Source of the DNA: Streptomyces atriruber
GTDB lineage: Bacteria; Actinomycetota; Actinomycetes; Streptomycetales; Streptomycetaceae
Reading direction: 5' to 3'
Assembly: GCF_001418325.1 (NCBI RefSeq)
Contig: NZ_LIPN01000107.1
Coordinates: 1-55,705 of the forward strand
Length of the DNA stretch: 55,705 nucleotides
This document shows, one piece after another, positions 1-7,676 of this stretch (the first letter of the stretch is position 1; each line of letters opens with the position of its first letter). The notes under the pieces were generated by a model, which made no database searches, was not told the origin of the DNA, and was given only the letters and a program-made list of their open reading frames with translations. The position numbers were made by a program, and so were the translations under genes.

Positions 1-1
1 G

Positions 2-820
2 GACGAGACCCGCAAGGGCGGTCGCTACGACGTCGTGGCGCATCCCTGGATCCCCGACATCCTCCGCAAGCAGACCTCGCGCGGCGCGGACCAGATCTGG
101 GAGGCGCGCCCCAAGTGGACCCGCCCCGAACTGCCGCCGGGCGCCCATGAGGTGACGGCCCTCGACATCAACGGCGCCTATCTCTCCGCGCTCAAGACGC
201 ACCTCCCCATCGGCCAGCTGGAGCACTCCACCGGCTTCGGCCACGACCGGCGCCGCGCGGGTGTCCACCTCGTCACCCCGCCCCACTGGGACCACGAGGG
301 GGTGCTGCCGAACCCGATCGGCAACCGCGACGAGCCGGGACCGCTCTGGATCACCGAGCCCACGCTGCGCCTGCTCCTGCGCCTGTCGTCAGCCAAGTAC
401 GGGCTGTGCGAGCCGCCGACGATCCACGAGTCGTACACCTCGGGCGCGACCGAGGGGCTCCTCGAGAAGTTCCGCATCGCCCTCAAGGACGCCCGCGACC
501 GGGCGATCGCCGAGGACGACGAGGTGACGCTGGAGTACGTGAAGGCGATGTACTCCAAGTTCGTCGCCACCATGGGGGAGTCGAACTACAACCGCGAGCT
601 GTACCGTCCGGACTGGATGCACCTGATCCGCTCTCAGGCGTTCGCCAACCTCTGGATGAAGGCGTACAAGGCGTACGACGAGGGCCTCACCGTCGTACGG
701 GCGATGGGCACCGACGAGCTCCATGTGATCGGTGACTGGCAGGGCGTCTTTCCCGAGGGGCGTTCGGTCTCCGAGGTGAAGGTCAAGGACCGGTACACCC
801 TCGGCCGAGGGCAGGGCTGA
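2..820 (+). CDS. Family-B DNA polymerase-like protein, 5' end outside window
   Basis: The reading frame is open from base 2 and no convincing start lies inside the window, so the N-terminus is missing. The visible part (about 270 aa) carries DINGAYLSAL at about 171-200, which resembles motif A of family-B polymerases (DxxxxYPS). Further on there is YVKAMYSKFVATMG (about 536-577), reminiscent of the motif B helix, and then GTDELHV (about 708-728), which resembles motif C (DTDS). I infer a PolB-type palm fold of the plasmid or phage kind; whether it polymerises DNA is unknown. No signal peptide or membrane segment is visible. The 3' half overlaps, on the opposite strand, the C-terminal tail of the convergent MFS gene by about 430 bp. 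This is unusual and suggests that a recombination end lies here. Product assignment is tentative, but the coding frame looks real. Confidence 0.6.
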   Translation, partial: DETRKGGRYDVVAHPWIPDILRKQTSRGADQIWEARPKWTRPELPPGAHEVTALDINGAYLSALKTHLPIGQLEHSTGFGHDRRRAGVHLVTPPHWDHEGVLPNPIGNRDEPGPLWITEPTLRLLLRLSSAKYGLCEPPTIHESYTSGATEGLLEKFRIALKDARDRAIAEDDEVTLEYVKAMYSKFVATMGESNYNRELYRPDWMHLIRSQAFANLWMKAYKAYDEGLTVVRAMGTDELHVIGDWQGVFPEGRSVSEVKVKDRYTLGRGQG

Positions 821-2065
821 CCGGTCCTCGCCGGGCGGGAGAGGGGTGAGCGGTGTGGTCGTGGCGCCTTGTCCGTCGTGGCGCGGCCACAGGAGGAGGG
901 CGCCGATCGCTCCCGCTCCGGCAAGGGCCGCGAGGAGGGACCAGGCGAGGGTGAAGCCGCCGTTCGTGCCGAGCCATCCCGCGATGGGATAGGTGATCAG
1001 CCAGGCCAGGTGCGACAGGGAGAACTGGGCCGCGAACGCCTCGGGGATCGCGTTCCGTTCGACGGAGGCGCGCAGGACCTTCCCGGTCGGCGTGATGATC
1101 AGCGCCATGCCGACGCCGATGCCGGTCCAGACGATCGCCGTGCCGGTCCAGGTGACGAGGCCGGCCGCCATGAGCGTCACTGCGGTGGTGGTGGCGGCGA
1201 CGAGGACTCCGGCGCCGGTCAGCATGACGGCGCGGGCGGCGATCCGGTCGAGGAAGCGCGGCAGTGCGAGAGCGGCCAGGAGGGTTCCGGTGCCGGAGGC
1301 GGCGAGCAGCCAGGCGACGTGTGACTGCGAGCCGCCGAGCTCGTCACGGACGTGGTTGACGGTGTTGACGACGACGATCGACCCTGCCGCCGCGACCACG
1401 AGGTCGAGCGCCATGATGCCGCGCAGCCGCGGCGTCCTGAAGAAGGTCCGGATCCCCGATGAGGCTCTGTCCCACGCCTTGGTGCGGGTGCTGGGGCGGG
1501 CGTCGGGGATGCGCGTCGACAGGACGAGCAGGGCGGAGACGAGGAATCCCGCGGAAGTGCCCAGGAACAGCCGGTCGAAGCTCAGGAACGTCAGGGCGAC
1601 GGCTGCCAGCACGGGGCTGAGCAGGCTCTCCATGGTGGAGGCGACCTGTGAGGCGGACAGCGCCCGCGTGTAGTCGGAGTCGTCGGTGACGATGTCGGGG
1701 ATGACGGCCTGGAACGTCGGGGTGAACGCGGCGGAGGCGGCCTGGAGGAGGCCGATCAGGGCGTAGACGTGCCAGACCTCGGTGACCAGCGGCAGTGCGA
1801 GGACCACGACACTGCGGACCCCGTCGAGGACGAAGAGGAAGGCTCTTCGGGGCAGCCGGTCGACGTAGGCGGCAGCCAGCGGGGCTATGAACACGTACAT
1901 GACCATCTTGATGGTCAGTGCGGTGCCGAGGACCGTCCCGGCGCGCGGTCCGGCGAGTTCGTAGGCGAGCAGTCCGAGGGCCACGGTGGTCAACCCCGTC
2001 CCGAACAGGGCGATCACCTGGGCGCTGAAGAGGTGGCGGTAGTCGCGGACGGCGAACAGACGCAT
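389..2065 (-). CDS. MFS transporter with abnormal C-terminal tail
   Basis: This is a 12-TM major facilitator of the enterobactin-exporter/macrolide-efflux type. It starts MRLFAVRDYRHLFSAQVIALFGTG, has a YVDRLPRRAF loop and AAFTPTFQAVIPDIV in the fourth helix region. The membrane core ends near residue 395 (about base 880). The remaining 160 residues are hydrophilic, Arg/Leu/Val-rich, and are simply the antisense translation of the polymerase-like gene at 2-820, so they are probably not native. The start at 2065 follows a good GGAAGGAAC ribosome site. It lies 57 bp after the His-rich gene and is probably co-transcribed with it from the CsoR-type operator at 3010. A decayed paralogue lies at about 25.4-25.9 kb. 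Substrate unknown. Confidence 0.85.
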   Translation of the reverse strand: MRLFAVRDYRHLFSAQVIALFGTGLTTVALGLLAYELAGPRAGTVLGTALTIKMVMYVFIAPLAAAYVDRLPRRAFLFVLDGVRSVVVLALPLVTEVWHVYALIGLLQAASAAFTPTFQAVIPDIVTDDSDYTRALSASQVASTMESLLSPVLAAVALTFLSFDRLFLGTSAGFLVSALLVLSTRIPDARPSTRTKAWDRASSGIRTFFRTPRLRGIMALDLVVAAAGSIVVVNTVNHVRDELGGSQSHVAWLLAASGTGTLLAALALPRFLDRIAARAVMLTGAGVLVAATTTAVTLMAAGLVTWTGTAIVWTGIGVGMALIITPTGKVLRASVERNAIPEAFAAQFSLSHLAWLITYPIAGWLGTNGGFTLAWSLLAALAGAGAIGALLLWPRHDGQGATTTPLTPLPPGEDRSALPSAEGVPVLDLHLGDRTPLGKDALPVTDHMELVGAHRPYDGEALVVRLVRLHPEVGERLRADQVHPVRTVQLAVVVRLPHGGDELGVHRLHVLQRHLVVLGDRPVAGVLEGDAELLEEPLGRARGVRLVDRRRLAQPVLG

Positions 2066-2122
2066 GGCGGGTTCCTTCCGTGTCCATGCGGCGGGGCACG
2101 GTTTTAGGGGGCGTTCATACGG

Positions 2123-2947
2123 TCAGTGGTGTGCGTGGTGGCCCTCGTGTGCGTGTGCGTGGTGGCCGCTGTGCTCGGGGGCGGCCGCGGTGGTCCGCAC
2201 CGTGAACTCGGCTGTCCGGACCGTGTCGTCGTGCTGGAAGTCCAGGTACAGGCGGTAGGTGCCTGCGGTGGGCGCGACGGCCATGAAGGCGATCTCGGGG
2301 CCGGGCGTGGTGGTGCCGTCACCCGGTTCGCCCTCCGGGTGGACGTGGAGGTAGCCCAGGTCGCCGACCCGCAGGGCCACCAGGTGTCCGTACGCGGCCA
2401 GGTACGGCTGCAGGTCGGTGACGGGGCGGCCGTTCCGGCTGACGGTCAGGGTCAGTTGCCTCGCCTCGCCGGGCACGAGCTCGCCGTCGAGCGCGACCGC
2501 GTACTCGCCGATCCGTGCGATCCCCGTGGGCTCGGGAAGCGGCCGCGGGTCGTACGGTCCGGCGACCGCGACGTCGATTCCCAGCGTCATGGAGCGGTCC
2601 TGGCCCGCCGGGCGGATGTCGGCGAAGAATCTCCAGTCGCCGGGCTCCAGGGCCAGTTCGGTGCTCCAGGTCCCCTGCTCGTCCCTCACCGGGTGCACGT
2701 GCTGGAACCCGGCGGTGTCGCGCCGGACGGCTATGAAGTGAAGTTCCTTCTCGTGTTCGGCGATGAACTCGGTCGCCGCGTGCCCGTCGGGGCCGATCAC
2801 CTTGAAGCTGACCGGCTGCAGACCGGCGGTGCGGATCGTCGAGTCGAGGTCGAGCGTGTACCCGTTCGCGGAGACCGACAGCCCACCGGGCTGGGTGCCG
2901 CCGTGGGCGCCGTGGTCGGTCCGGGCGTGGGCGGAGTGGTTCTGCAT
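2123..2947 (-). CDS. His-rich protein, probable metal (copper) stress function
   Basis: A 274-aa protein with a His-rich N-terminus (HSAHARTDHGAH) and a His-rich C-terminus (HSGHHAHAHEGHHAHH) around two similar beta-sandwich-like halves. The halves contain ELHFIAVRRDTAGFQHVHP and LVALRVGDLGYLHVHPEG. The repeated HVHP motifs suggest metal coordination. No signal peptide or membrane helix is visible. ATG at 2947 is chosen because AGGAGAG lies just upstream; the frame stays open further upstream but would run through the operator. A perfect 9-bp-arm CsoR-family palindrome lies 63 bp upstream (3010-3030), so repression relieved by Cu(I), or by sulfur species for CstR-like relatives, is likely. 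Similar proteins are found beside csoR/copA in actinobacteria (from memory of the family). Probably forms an operon with the downstream MFS gene. Confidence 0.7.
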   Translation of the reverse strand: MQNHSAHARTDHGAHGGTQPGGLSVSANGYTLDLDSTIRTAGLQPVSFKVIGPDGHAATEFIAEHEKELHFIAVRRDTAGFQHVHPVRDEQGTWSTELALEPGDWRFFADIRPAGQDRSMTLGIDVAVAGPYDPRPLPEPTGIARIGEYAVALDGELVPGEARQLTLTVSRNGRPVTDLQPYLAAYGHLVALRVGDLGYLHVHPEGEPGDGTTTPGPEIAFMAVAPTAGTYRLYLDFQHDDTVRTAEFTVRTTAAAPEHSGHHAHAHEGHHAHH

Positions 2948-3009
2948 GGCGTCTCTCCTAGGAGTTGGTGCGGTTTCCTGCGTTGTCCGGTCAGGGCGAC
3001 GATCGAACC

Positions 3010-3030
3010 ATATACCCCAGGGGGGTATAT
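3010..3030. promoter_or_regulatory. CsoR-family operator 1
   Basis: Perfect inverted repeat ATATACCCC-N3-GGGGTATAT, with 9-bp arms at 3010-3018 and 3022-3030. This matches the TACCCC/GGGGTA operators of CsoR/CstR-family repressors. It sits between the small ORF and the His-rich gene, where it would control the latter and the MFS gene behind it. Confidence 0.75.
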
Positions 3031-3065
3031 GGAAAGCGGTGTGCGGGTGGTCCCTCAGGCCTGGG

Positions 3066-3305
3066 CTACGCGGTGTCCAGGCACGCGGAACGCTCGCCGC
3101 TCGCCGCGCTCCGGCAGTCACCGGCCGGCGGCCGCGTTCCGGTGTCGCTCCGGCCGAGATGCGCGGCCAGGGCCTGGAGCAGCGCGGCCGCCGCCATACG
3201 GGTCAGGGGATGGGTGACTCCTCTGCGGAGCAGCTCCCAGGAAGCCGCGGCTCGCCCTGCCTTCTCCTGGTCGTCGGGTGAGATCGGCCGGTGCGTCATT
3301 GTCAT
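3066..3305 (-). CDS. Small hypothetical protein (79 aa)
   Basis: A short frame with ATG at 3305 preceded by AGAGGATCCG, a plausible ribosome site. The product begins MTMTHRPISPDDQEKAGRAA, is helical and Ala/Arg-rich in the middle, and ends with a Ser/Arg-rich tail containing two cysteines. I do not recognise it. It lacks the Cys-His-Cys pattern and HGY/RLRRIEGQ motifs of CsoR, so it is not the missing repressor. It lies 107 bp after the DHA2 MFS gene on the same strand and could be the last gene of that unit. It could also be a chance frame. Confidence 0.4.
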   Translation of the reverse strand: MTMTHRPISPDDQEKAGRAAASWELLRRGVTHPLTRMAAAALLQALAAHLGRSDTGTRPPAGDCRSAASGERSACLDTA

Positions 3306-3412
3306 CGGATCCTCTACGGGGGGATTCGTCAGGGAAGATTGATCAGGGGGAGTGGTCAGTGGGCCGCGTCCGTCGTCCTCGCGCGGACGACGGACGCCTG
3401 GTGTTTCCGTCG

Positions 3413-4846
3413 TCAGGCACCCACTCGCTCACCCGCCTCCTCCCGCGGCTGCCCGGCCGCGGCGGTCTTGTCCGTACGCATGACGAGGAGCGTGGCGATC
3501 CCGCCCGCCGCCGCCACGATCGCGGCGCCGAGGAACGCGGCGCTGAAGCCGTCCGTGAGTGCGGGCAGGTCGCCCGGCCGGTCGGCTCCCTGAGTGGTGG
3601 CCAGGGCGGTGAGGGCGGCCAGGCCCAGGGCCGAGCCCACCTGATAGGTGGTGTTGACGATGCCGGAAGCGAGTCCGGCCTGTTCCTGCGGGGCGCGGGA
3701 CAGGGCGGCCATCATCGCGGGGATATACGCCAAGGACATGCCGAGCGCGGCGACCAGCGAGGCGGGCAGGACGTCGACCACGAAGGTGCCGGCCGGCTCC
3801 ACTGCCGACAGCCACAGCAGCCCGGCGGCGAGGATCAGCAGCCCGGCGCCGATCAGCGGCTTGGCGCCGAAGCGGCCCAGCAGGCGTGCCGTGATCGTCG
3901 TCATGAAGACCATCAGCAGGCCGGTCATCGGAAGCAGCGCGGCGCCGGAGGCGAACGCCCCGTAGCCGAGGACCTGTTGGAGGTAGAGGTTGAGGAAGTA
4001 CCACATGGGGATCCACGCGGCGCCGAGCAGCGTCATCGCCAGATTGGCCGGTCCCAGCCGCGGGACCCGCCAGATGCCGAGCGGCATCAGCGGCTCTCGC
4101 GCGGCCTTCTGGATCACCAGGAAGAGGGCCAGCAGTGCGACGGCTCCGCCGAGTCCGAGCAGGGTCTGCGCGGCGGTCCACCCGATCTCCGGCGCTCGTA
4201 CGACGGCGAACACGGCCAGTGCGATACCGGCGGTGACGGTGACGGCACCTAGTGCGTCGACGGCGCCGCGGCGGGGCGCCACCGCCGGGAGCAGGCCGGT
4301 GGCGGCGAGCGTGGCGAGGCCGATCGGGACGTAGATGATGAACACCCAGGGCCAGCTGAGCCATTCGGTGAAGACGCCGCCGAGGAAGACACCGGCCGTG
4401 CCGCCTGCCGGTGCGGCCGCGCCGTACAGGGCCATCGCCTTGCCGAGTTCCTTCGGGTCGTGGGCGAAGAGGACCATCAACAGGGTCATGGCGGCGGGTG
4501 TGATGAGTGCGCCGCCGACGCCTTGGACGGCCCGGCCGAACACCTCCACCCAGGCGGTCTGCGCGGCGGCCGCGACGACCGATCCGGCGATGAGGACGAC
4601 CCACCCGGCCGTGAACACCCGCCGGGCTCCCAGCAGGTCGGACAGGCGGCCGCCGAGCAGCAGGAGTCCGCCGAAGGCGATCACGTAGGCGTTGAACACC
4701 CACTGCAGGTCACCCGGCGAGAAGCCGAGGTCCCTCTGCATCTCGGGCAGGGCCACCCCGATGATCGAGGTGTCCATGATGACCATGAACTATGCCGTGG
4801 CGAGCACCCAAAGGGCCCACCAGCGGCGTGGATTGACGGTTGACAT
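3413..4846 (-). pseudogene. DHA2 (EmrB/QacA) MFS transporter interrupted by an amber codon
   Basis: The product is a 14-TM DHA2 drug:H+ antiporter: DTSIIGVALPEMQ in helix 1, LGGRLSDLLGARR in the 2-3 loop, QGVGGALITPAAM in helix 4. The natural start is ATG at 4846, behind AGAGAGG, giving MSTVNPRRWWALWVLATA, then TAG at 4792-4790 in frame, then FMVIMDTSII. Relatives have a Gln (CAG) at this place, so a single C-to-T change explains the stop. An uninterrupted frame remains from ATG 4786 (457 aa), but that start has no ribosome site and lacks the first half of helix 1. The gene is therefore probably inactive unless there is suppression or reinitiation. Two CsoR-type palindromes lie 53 and 88 bp upstream of the natural start, so the ancestor was probably an inducible metal- or thiol-stress exporter. 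Confidence 0.75.
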
Positions 4847-4898
4847 GACCGGCCTCTCTTGAGGAAGGGGAGACCACCCTCGACCTTGCGGAGGTGAG

Positions 4899-4913
4899 TA
4901 CCCCCAGGGGGTA
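4899..4913. promoter_or_regulatory. CsoR-family operator 2
   Basis: Perfect palindrome TACCCCC-A-GGGGGTA, 53 bp upstream of the natural start of the DHA2 MFS gene. Same core as the site at 3010-3030. Together with operator 3 it forms a closely spaced pair, 35 bp between left ends, which would allow two repressor tetramers to bind side by side. Confidence 0.7.
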
Positions 4914-4933
4914 TGTGATCAGCGGAGTCATGT

Positions 4934-4950
4934 ATACCCCCATGGGGTAT
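4934..4950. promoter_or_regulatory. CsoR-family operator 3
   Basis: Inverted repeat ATACCCC-CAT-GGGGTAT with perfect 7-bp arms. It lies in the 241-bp gap between the VOC gene and the DHA2 MFS gene and belongs with operator 2. Confidence 0.7.
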
Positions 4951-5087
4951 CACGTGCAAGGGGTGGGGGGTGCCGGAACGACGTCGGCCGGGCGGGTGCC
5001 GCGTTGGCGGACACCGGCCCGGCCGGTCGTGGAGGGGGCTGCGGCGTGACGACGTGGACCTTGCCCGCGTCGATGCCTGCGCTCAGG

Positions 5088-5528
5088 TCAACGCAGTTGC
5101 TCGGCCAGCCCGACGATGATGCCCTCCGGGCCGCGGAGGTAGCAGAGCAGGTAACTGTCCTCGAACCGGGCGATCTCGCCGACGAGTTCGGCACCGTGGG
5201 GGCGCAGGCGGGCCACGGTGTCCTTGATGTCGTCGACGGCGAACATGACGCGGTGGGTGCCCAGAACGTTGTGCGGCCGGTTGCGCGGCCCGGCGCTGGT
5301 CGCCGCGGGGCTTCGGTACTTCGCCAGCTCGAGCCGACTGTGACCGTCGGGGGTCCGGACCATCGCGATGTCGCAGTGGACGCCGTCGAGTCCGGTGCAC
5401 TGGTCGGCGAAGAGGCCCTCGACCTCCCCCCTGCCCTCCAGCTCCAGACCGAGTTCCACGAAGAACGCGATGGCGGCGTCCATGTCCTCGACGACGATGC
5501 CGACGTTGTCCATCCGCTGAATCGCCAT
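5088..5528 (-). CDS. VOC-family (glyoxalase/dioxygenase fold) protein
   Basis: A 146-aa single VOC unit: two beta-alpha-beta-beta-beta modules, starting MAIQRMDNVGIVVEDMDAAIAFFVELGLELEG and ending YLRGPEGIIVGLAEQL. Candidate metal ligands are H51 or nearby in GVHCDIAMV, H92 in GTHRVMFAVDD and E135 in RGPEGI. Family members are lyases, dioxygenases or drug-binding resistance proteins; the sequence does not say which. ATG at 5528 follows GAGAAGGAG. It is divergently transcribed from a MarR gene (212-bp intergenic region) and so is probably one of its targets. The same MarR gene is coupled to a Bcr-type exporter, so a detoxification role is reasonable. Confidence 0.85.
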   Translation of the reverse strand: MAIQRMDNVGIVVEDMDAAIAFFVELGLELEGRGEVEGLFADQCTGLDGVHCDIAMVRTPDGHSRLELAKYRSPAATSAGPRNRPHNVLGTHRVMFAVDDIKDTVARLRPHGAELVGEIARFEDSYLLCYLRGPEGIIVGLAEQLR

Positions 5529-5739
5529 GCTGGCTTCTCCTTCTCTGTCGTGCGGCCGGTGGTGGCCGCTGATGTCCCTGGGTCGGAGCCGGTGGCGCGT
5601 TCTCGACATCCGTCGGACCGCCAACTCCGGGAAATTCGGTCGCGCCTCCGTAGACCTCCGATTCAAACGCAGATGCTTACTAATATTGACTGTCACACGC
5701 GCTTGCGTCCCACTTTCGTGAAGCTTTAGCTTTGTATTC

Positions 5740-6297
5740 ATGGATGGGAGCGCAGAGCAGGAGCAACAAGATCTGGTGCTGGCCGAGTCCGTGCGGTGGG
5801 CCGTGTCCCGACTCGCCTCGCGGCTGCGGGCCGAGCAGCCGGGCCCCGGCCGCCCGTTGTCCCGGCTGGCCGCGTCGGTCCTGGCGAACCTGCGGCATGA
5901 CGGGGTGTCGACCGCCTCCGAACTGGCCGTCGTCGAAGGCCTGCAGGCCCAGTCGTTGACCAGGGTGCTCAACGAACTGGAGGAACAGGGCCGCATCCTG
6001 CGCTCGCGCAGTTCGGAGGATGCCCGTCGGCAGAACATCTCGATCACCGAGGCGGGCCGGGAGGCGCTGCGCGAGCACGTCAGGGACGGCAACGCCTGGC
6101 TGGCCGCGGCGCTGCGGCAGACGCTGTCGCCGGCCGAGCGCGCCGTGCTGCAGATCGCAGCCGGTCTGCTCGATGAGGTCGCGGCGGCCGACGTGCACGC
6201 GGGCGATGTGACCGCGGGCGGCGTGACCGCGGGCGGGGGCGAACGGGGGGCCGACGAGGCGTCCGGCCGGGCGCCGGGAGCGGCTCCCGCGCTATGA
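5740..6297 (+). CDS. MarR-family transcriptional regulator
   Basis: A 185-aa winged-helix regulator. The HTH region is STASELAVVEGLQAQSLTRVLNELEEQGRILR (about 60-90), and the wing is RSSEDARRQNISITEAG. The C-terminus carries a low-complexity Gly/Ala tail with two copies of VTAGG. Its stop overlaps the ATG of the downstream MFS gene (ATGA at 6294), indicating translational coupling. It diverges from the VOC gene, the classic layout in which MarR represses itself, its exporter and the opposite gene. The ligand is unknown. No strong long palindrome is visible; the short GAAGCTTTAGCTT segment near the start is a possible site. Confidence 0.9.
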   Translation: MDGSAEQEQQDLVLAESVRWAVSRLASRLRAEQPGPGRPLSRLAASVLANLRHDGVSTASELAVVEGLQAQSLTRVLNELEEQGRILRSRSSEDARRQNISITEAGREALREHVRDGNAWLAAALRQTLSPAERAVLQIAAGLLDEVAAADVHAGDVTAGGVTAGGGERGADEASGRAPGAAPAL

Positions 6298-7535
6298 CCA
6301 CCTCCTCCACCGGCGCGGCACCGCCCCGTTCCCGCCGGTCGCACGCCCGACTGCTGATCGTCCTTGCCGGGCTGAGCGCCGCCAGCCCGCTGGCCACCGA
6401 CATGTACGTGCCCGCGCTCCCCGACCTGGCACGGTCTCTGGGGACGGATGCCGCCGGAGCGCAGCTGTCGCTGACCGGCTTCCTGGTGGGCATGATCCTG
6501 GGGCAGCTCGTCCTCGGCCCCCTCAGCGACGCGACCGGCCGCCGCCCGGTCCTCGTCGGCGGTTCGCTGCTGTTCGCCGTCTTCTCCGCCGTGTGCGCGC
6601 TGGCACCGACAGCAGACGTGCTCGACACGGCACGGGTGGGACAGGGCGTCACGGGCGCGGCCGGTATCGTGGTCGCCCGCGCCGTGGTCGCGGACCTCTT
6701 CGACGACCGTCAACTGCCCACCGTCTTCGCCAGGCTGGGAGCGATCAGCGCCACGGCCCCGGTCATCGCCCCGCTGGCGGGCGGAGCACTGCTCCTGGTC
6801 GTCTCGTGGCGTTACGTCTTCGCCCTGCTCGCCCTCGTCGGCCTGCTCCTCGCCTGGGGCATCCTGCGCTGGATACCCGAATCCCACCCACCGAGCGCAC
6901 GCATCACCGGCGGGCCGGCCGCCGGTCTGCGCGCCATCGGAAGCATCCTCACTCGGCGGGCACTGCTCGCACCGGTGCTCGCGCTCGCCTTCGGCGGAGC
7001 TGCCGTCTTCGCCTACATCGCGGGAACGACCTTCGTCTTCCGGGACATCTACCACCTGTCCCCGGCCCTGGCGAGCCTCGTCTACGGCGTCAACGCCCTC
7101 GGCAACATGACCGGCAGCCTGGCCTACGGACATCTGGCCCGACGCACCTCCCCGGAACGGCTCCTCGTCATCAGCGGCGCCCTCGCCACCGCGGGAGCAG
7201 CCGTCCTTCTCCTCCTCCAGACCACCATCGGCAGCGTCATGCCCCTCACCTGGCTGTGCCTGCTGATCTGCCTCACCGCGTTCGGAGTCTTCTTCCCCGC
7301 GGTGCTCACCGTCGCGCAGAGCCGTGGACGCGCCGCTCCCGGAGCCACCTCCGCCCTCCTCGGCGGAGGTCAATTCCTGCTCGGCGCGGCGGCACCCCCC
7401 CTCGTCGGATACTTCGGCACCCAGAGCCCGGCCCCCATGGCGGCCATCATGACCGCCGCCCTCACCGCTGCCACACTCGCCGCCTACCTCACCGCGACCG
7501 CCGGGCGGCGACTGCCGGATGGGGACCGTGCCTGA
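6294..7535 (+). CDS. Bcr/CflA-type multidrug MFS transporter
   Basis: A 413-aa, 12-TM drug exporter of the DHA1 Bcr/CflA subfamily. Hallmarks are LSAASPLATDMYVPALPDLA in helix 1, LGQLVLGPLSDATGRRPVL for the motif A loop (about 62-80), and GAAGIVVARAVVADLF in helix 4 and the following loop. It sits in the inner membrane and would export small toxic compounds by proton antiport. The start overlaps the marR stop by 4 bp, so expression is tied to the regulator. The product appears complete and in the usual length range (about 400 aa). Confidence 0.92.
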   Translation: MTTSSTGAAPPRSRRSHARLLIVLAGLSAASPLATDMYVPALPDLARSLGTDAAGAQLSLTGFLVGMILGQLVLGPLSDATGRRPVLVGGSLLFAVFSAVCALAPTADVLDTARVGQGVTGAAGIVVARAVVADLFDDRQLPTVFARLGAISATAPVIAPLAGGALLLVVSWRYVFALLALVGLLLAWGILRWIPESHPPSARITGGPAAGLRAIGSILTRRALLAPVLALAFGGAAVFAYIAGTTFVFRDIYHLSPALASLVYGVNALGNMTGSLAYGHLARRTSPERLLVISGALATAGAAVLLLLQTTIGSVMPLTWLCLLICLTAFGVFFPAVLTVAQSRGRAAPGATSALLGGGQFLLGAAAPPLVGYFGTQSPAPMAAIMTAALTAATLAAYLTATAGRRLPDGDRA

Positions 7536-7676
7536 CCGGGCGGCCACCCCGTCGGCGCTTCGTTCGGGCCAAGGAAACGCCCTTCCATGCCGCCGCCCGC
7601 TCAACCCGCGACACCGCCCCACGGTCTTGCTGCAGGGGCGGCAGAGCCCTCTGCGGACGATGACGAGGAGTGCGGC

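Noticed and set aside
3066..3305. csoR repressor gene
   Set aside because: The 79-aa product lacks the copper ligands and CsoR helix motifs.
5529..7622. Long minus-strand extension upstream of the VOC gene
   Set aside because: It runs antisense through marR and the Bcr-type MFS gene; the VOC gene has its own ribosome site at 5528.
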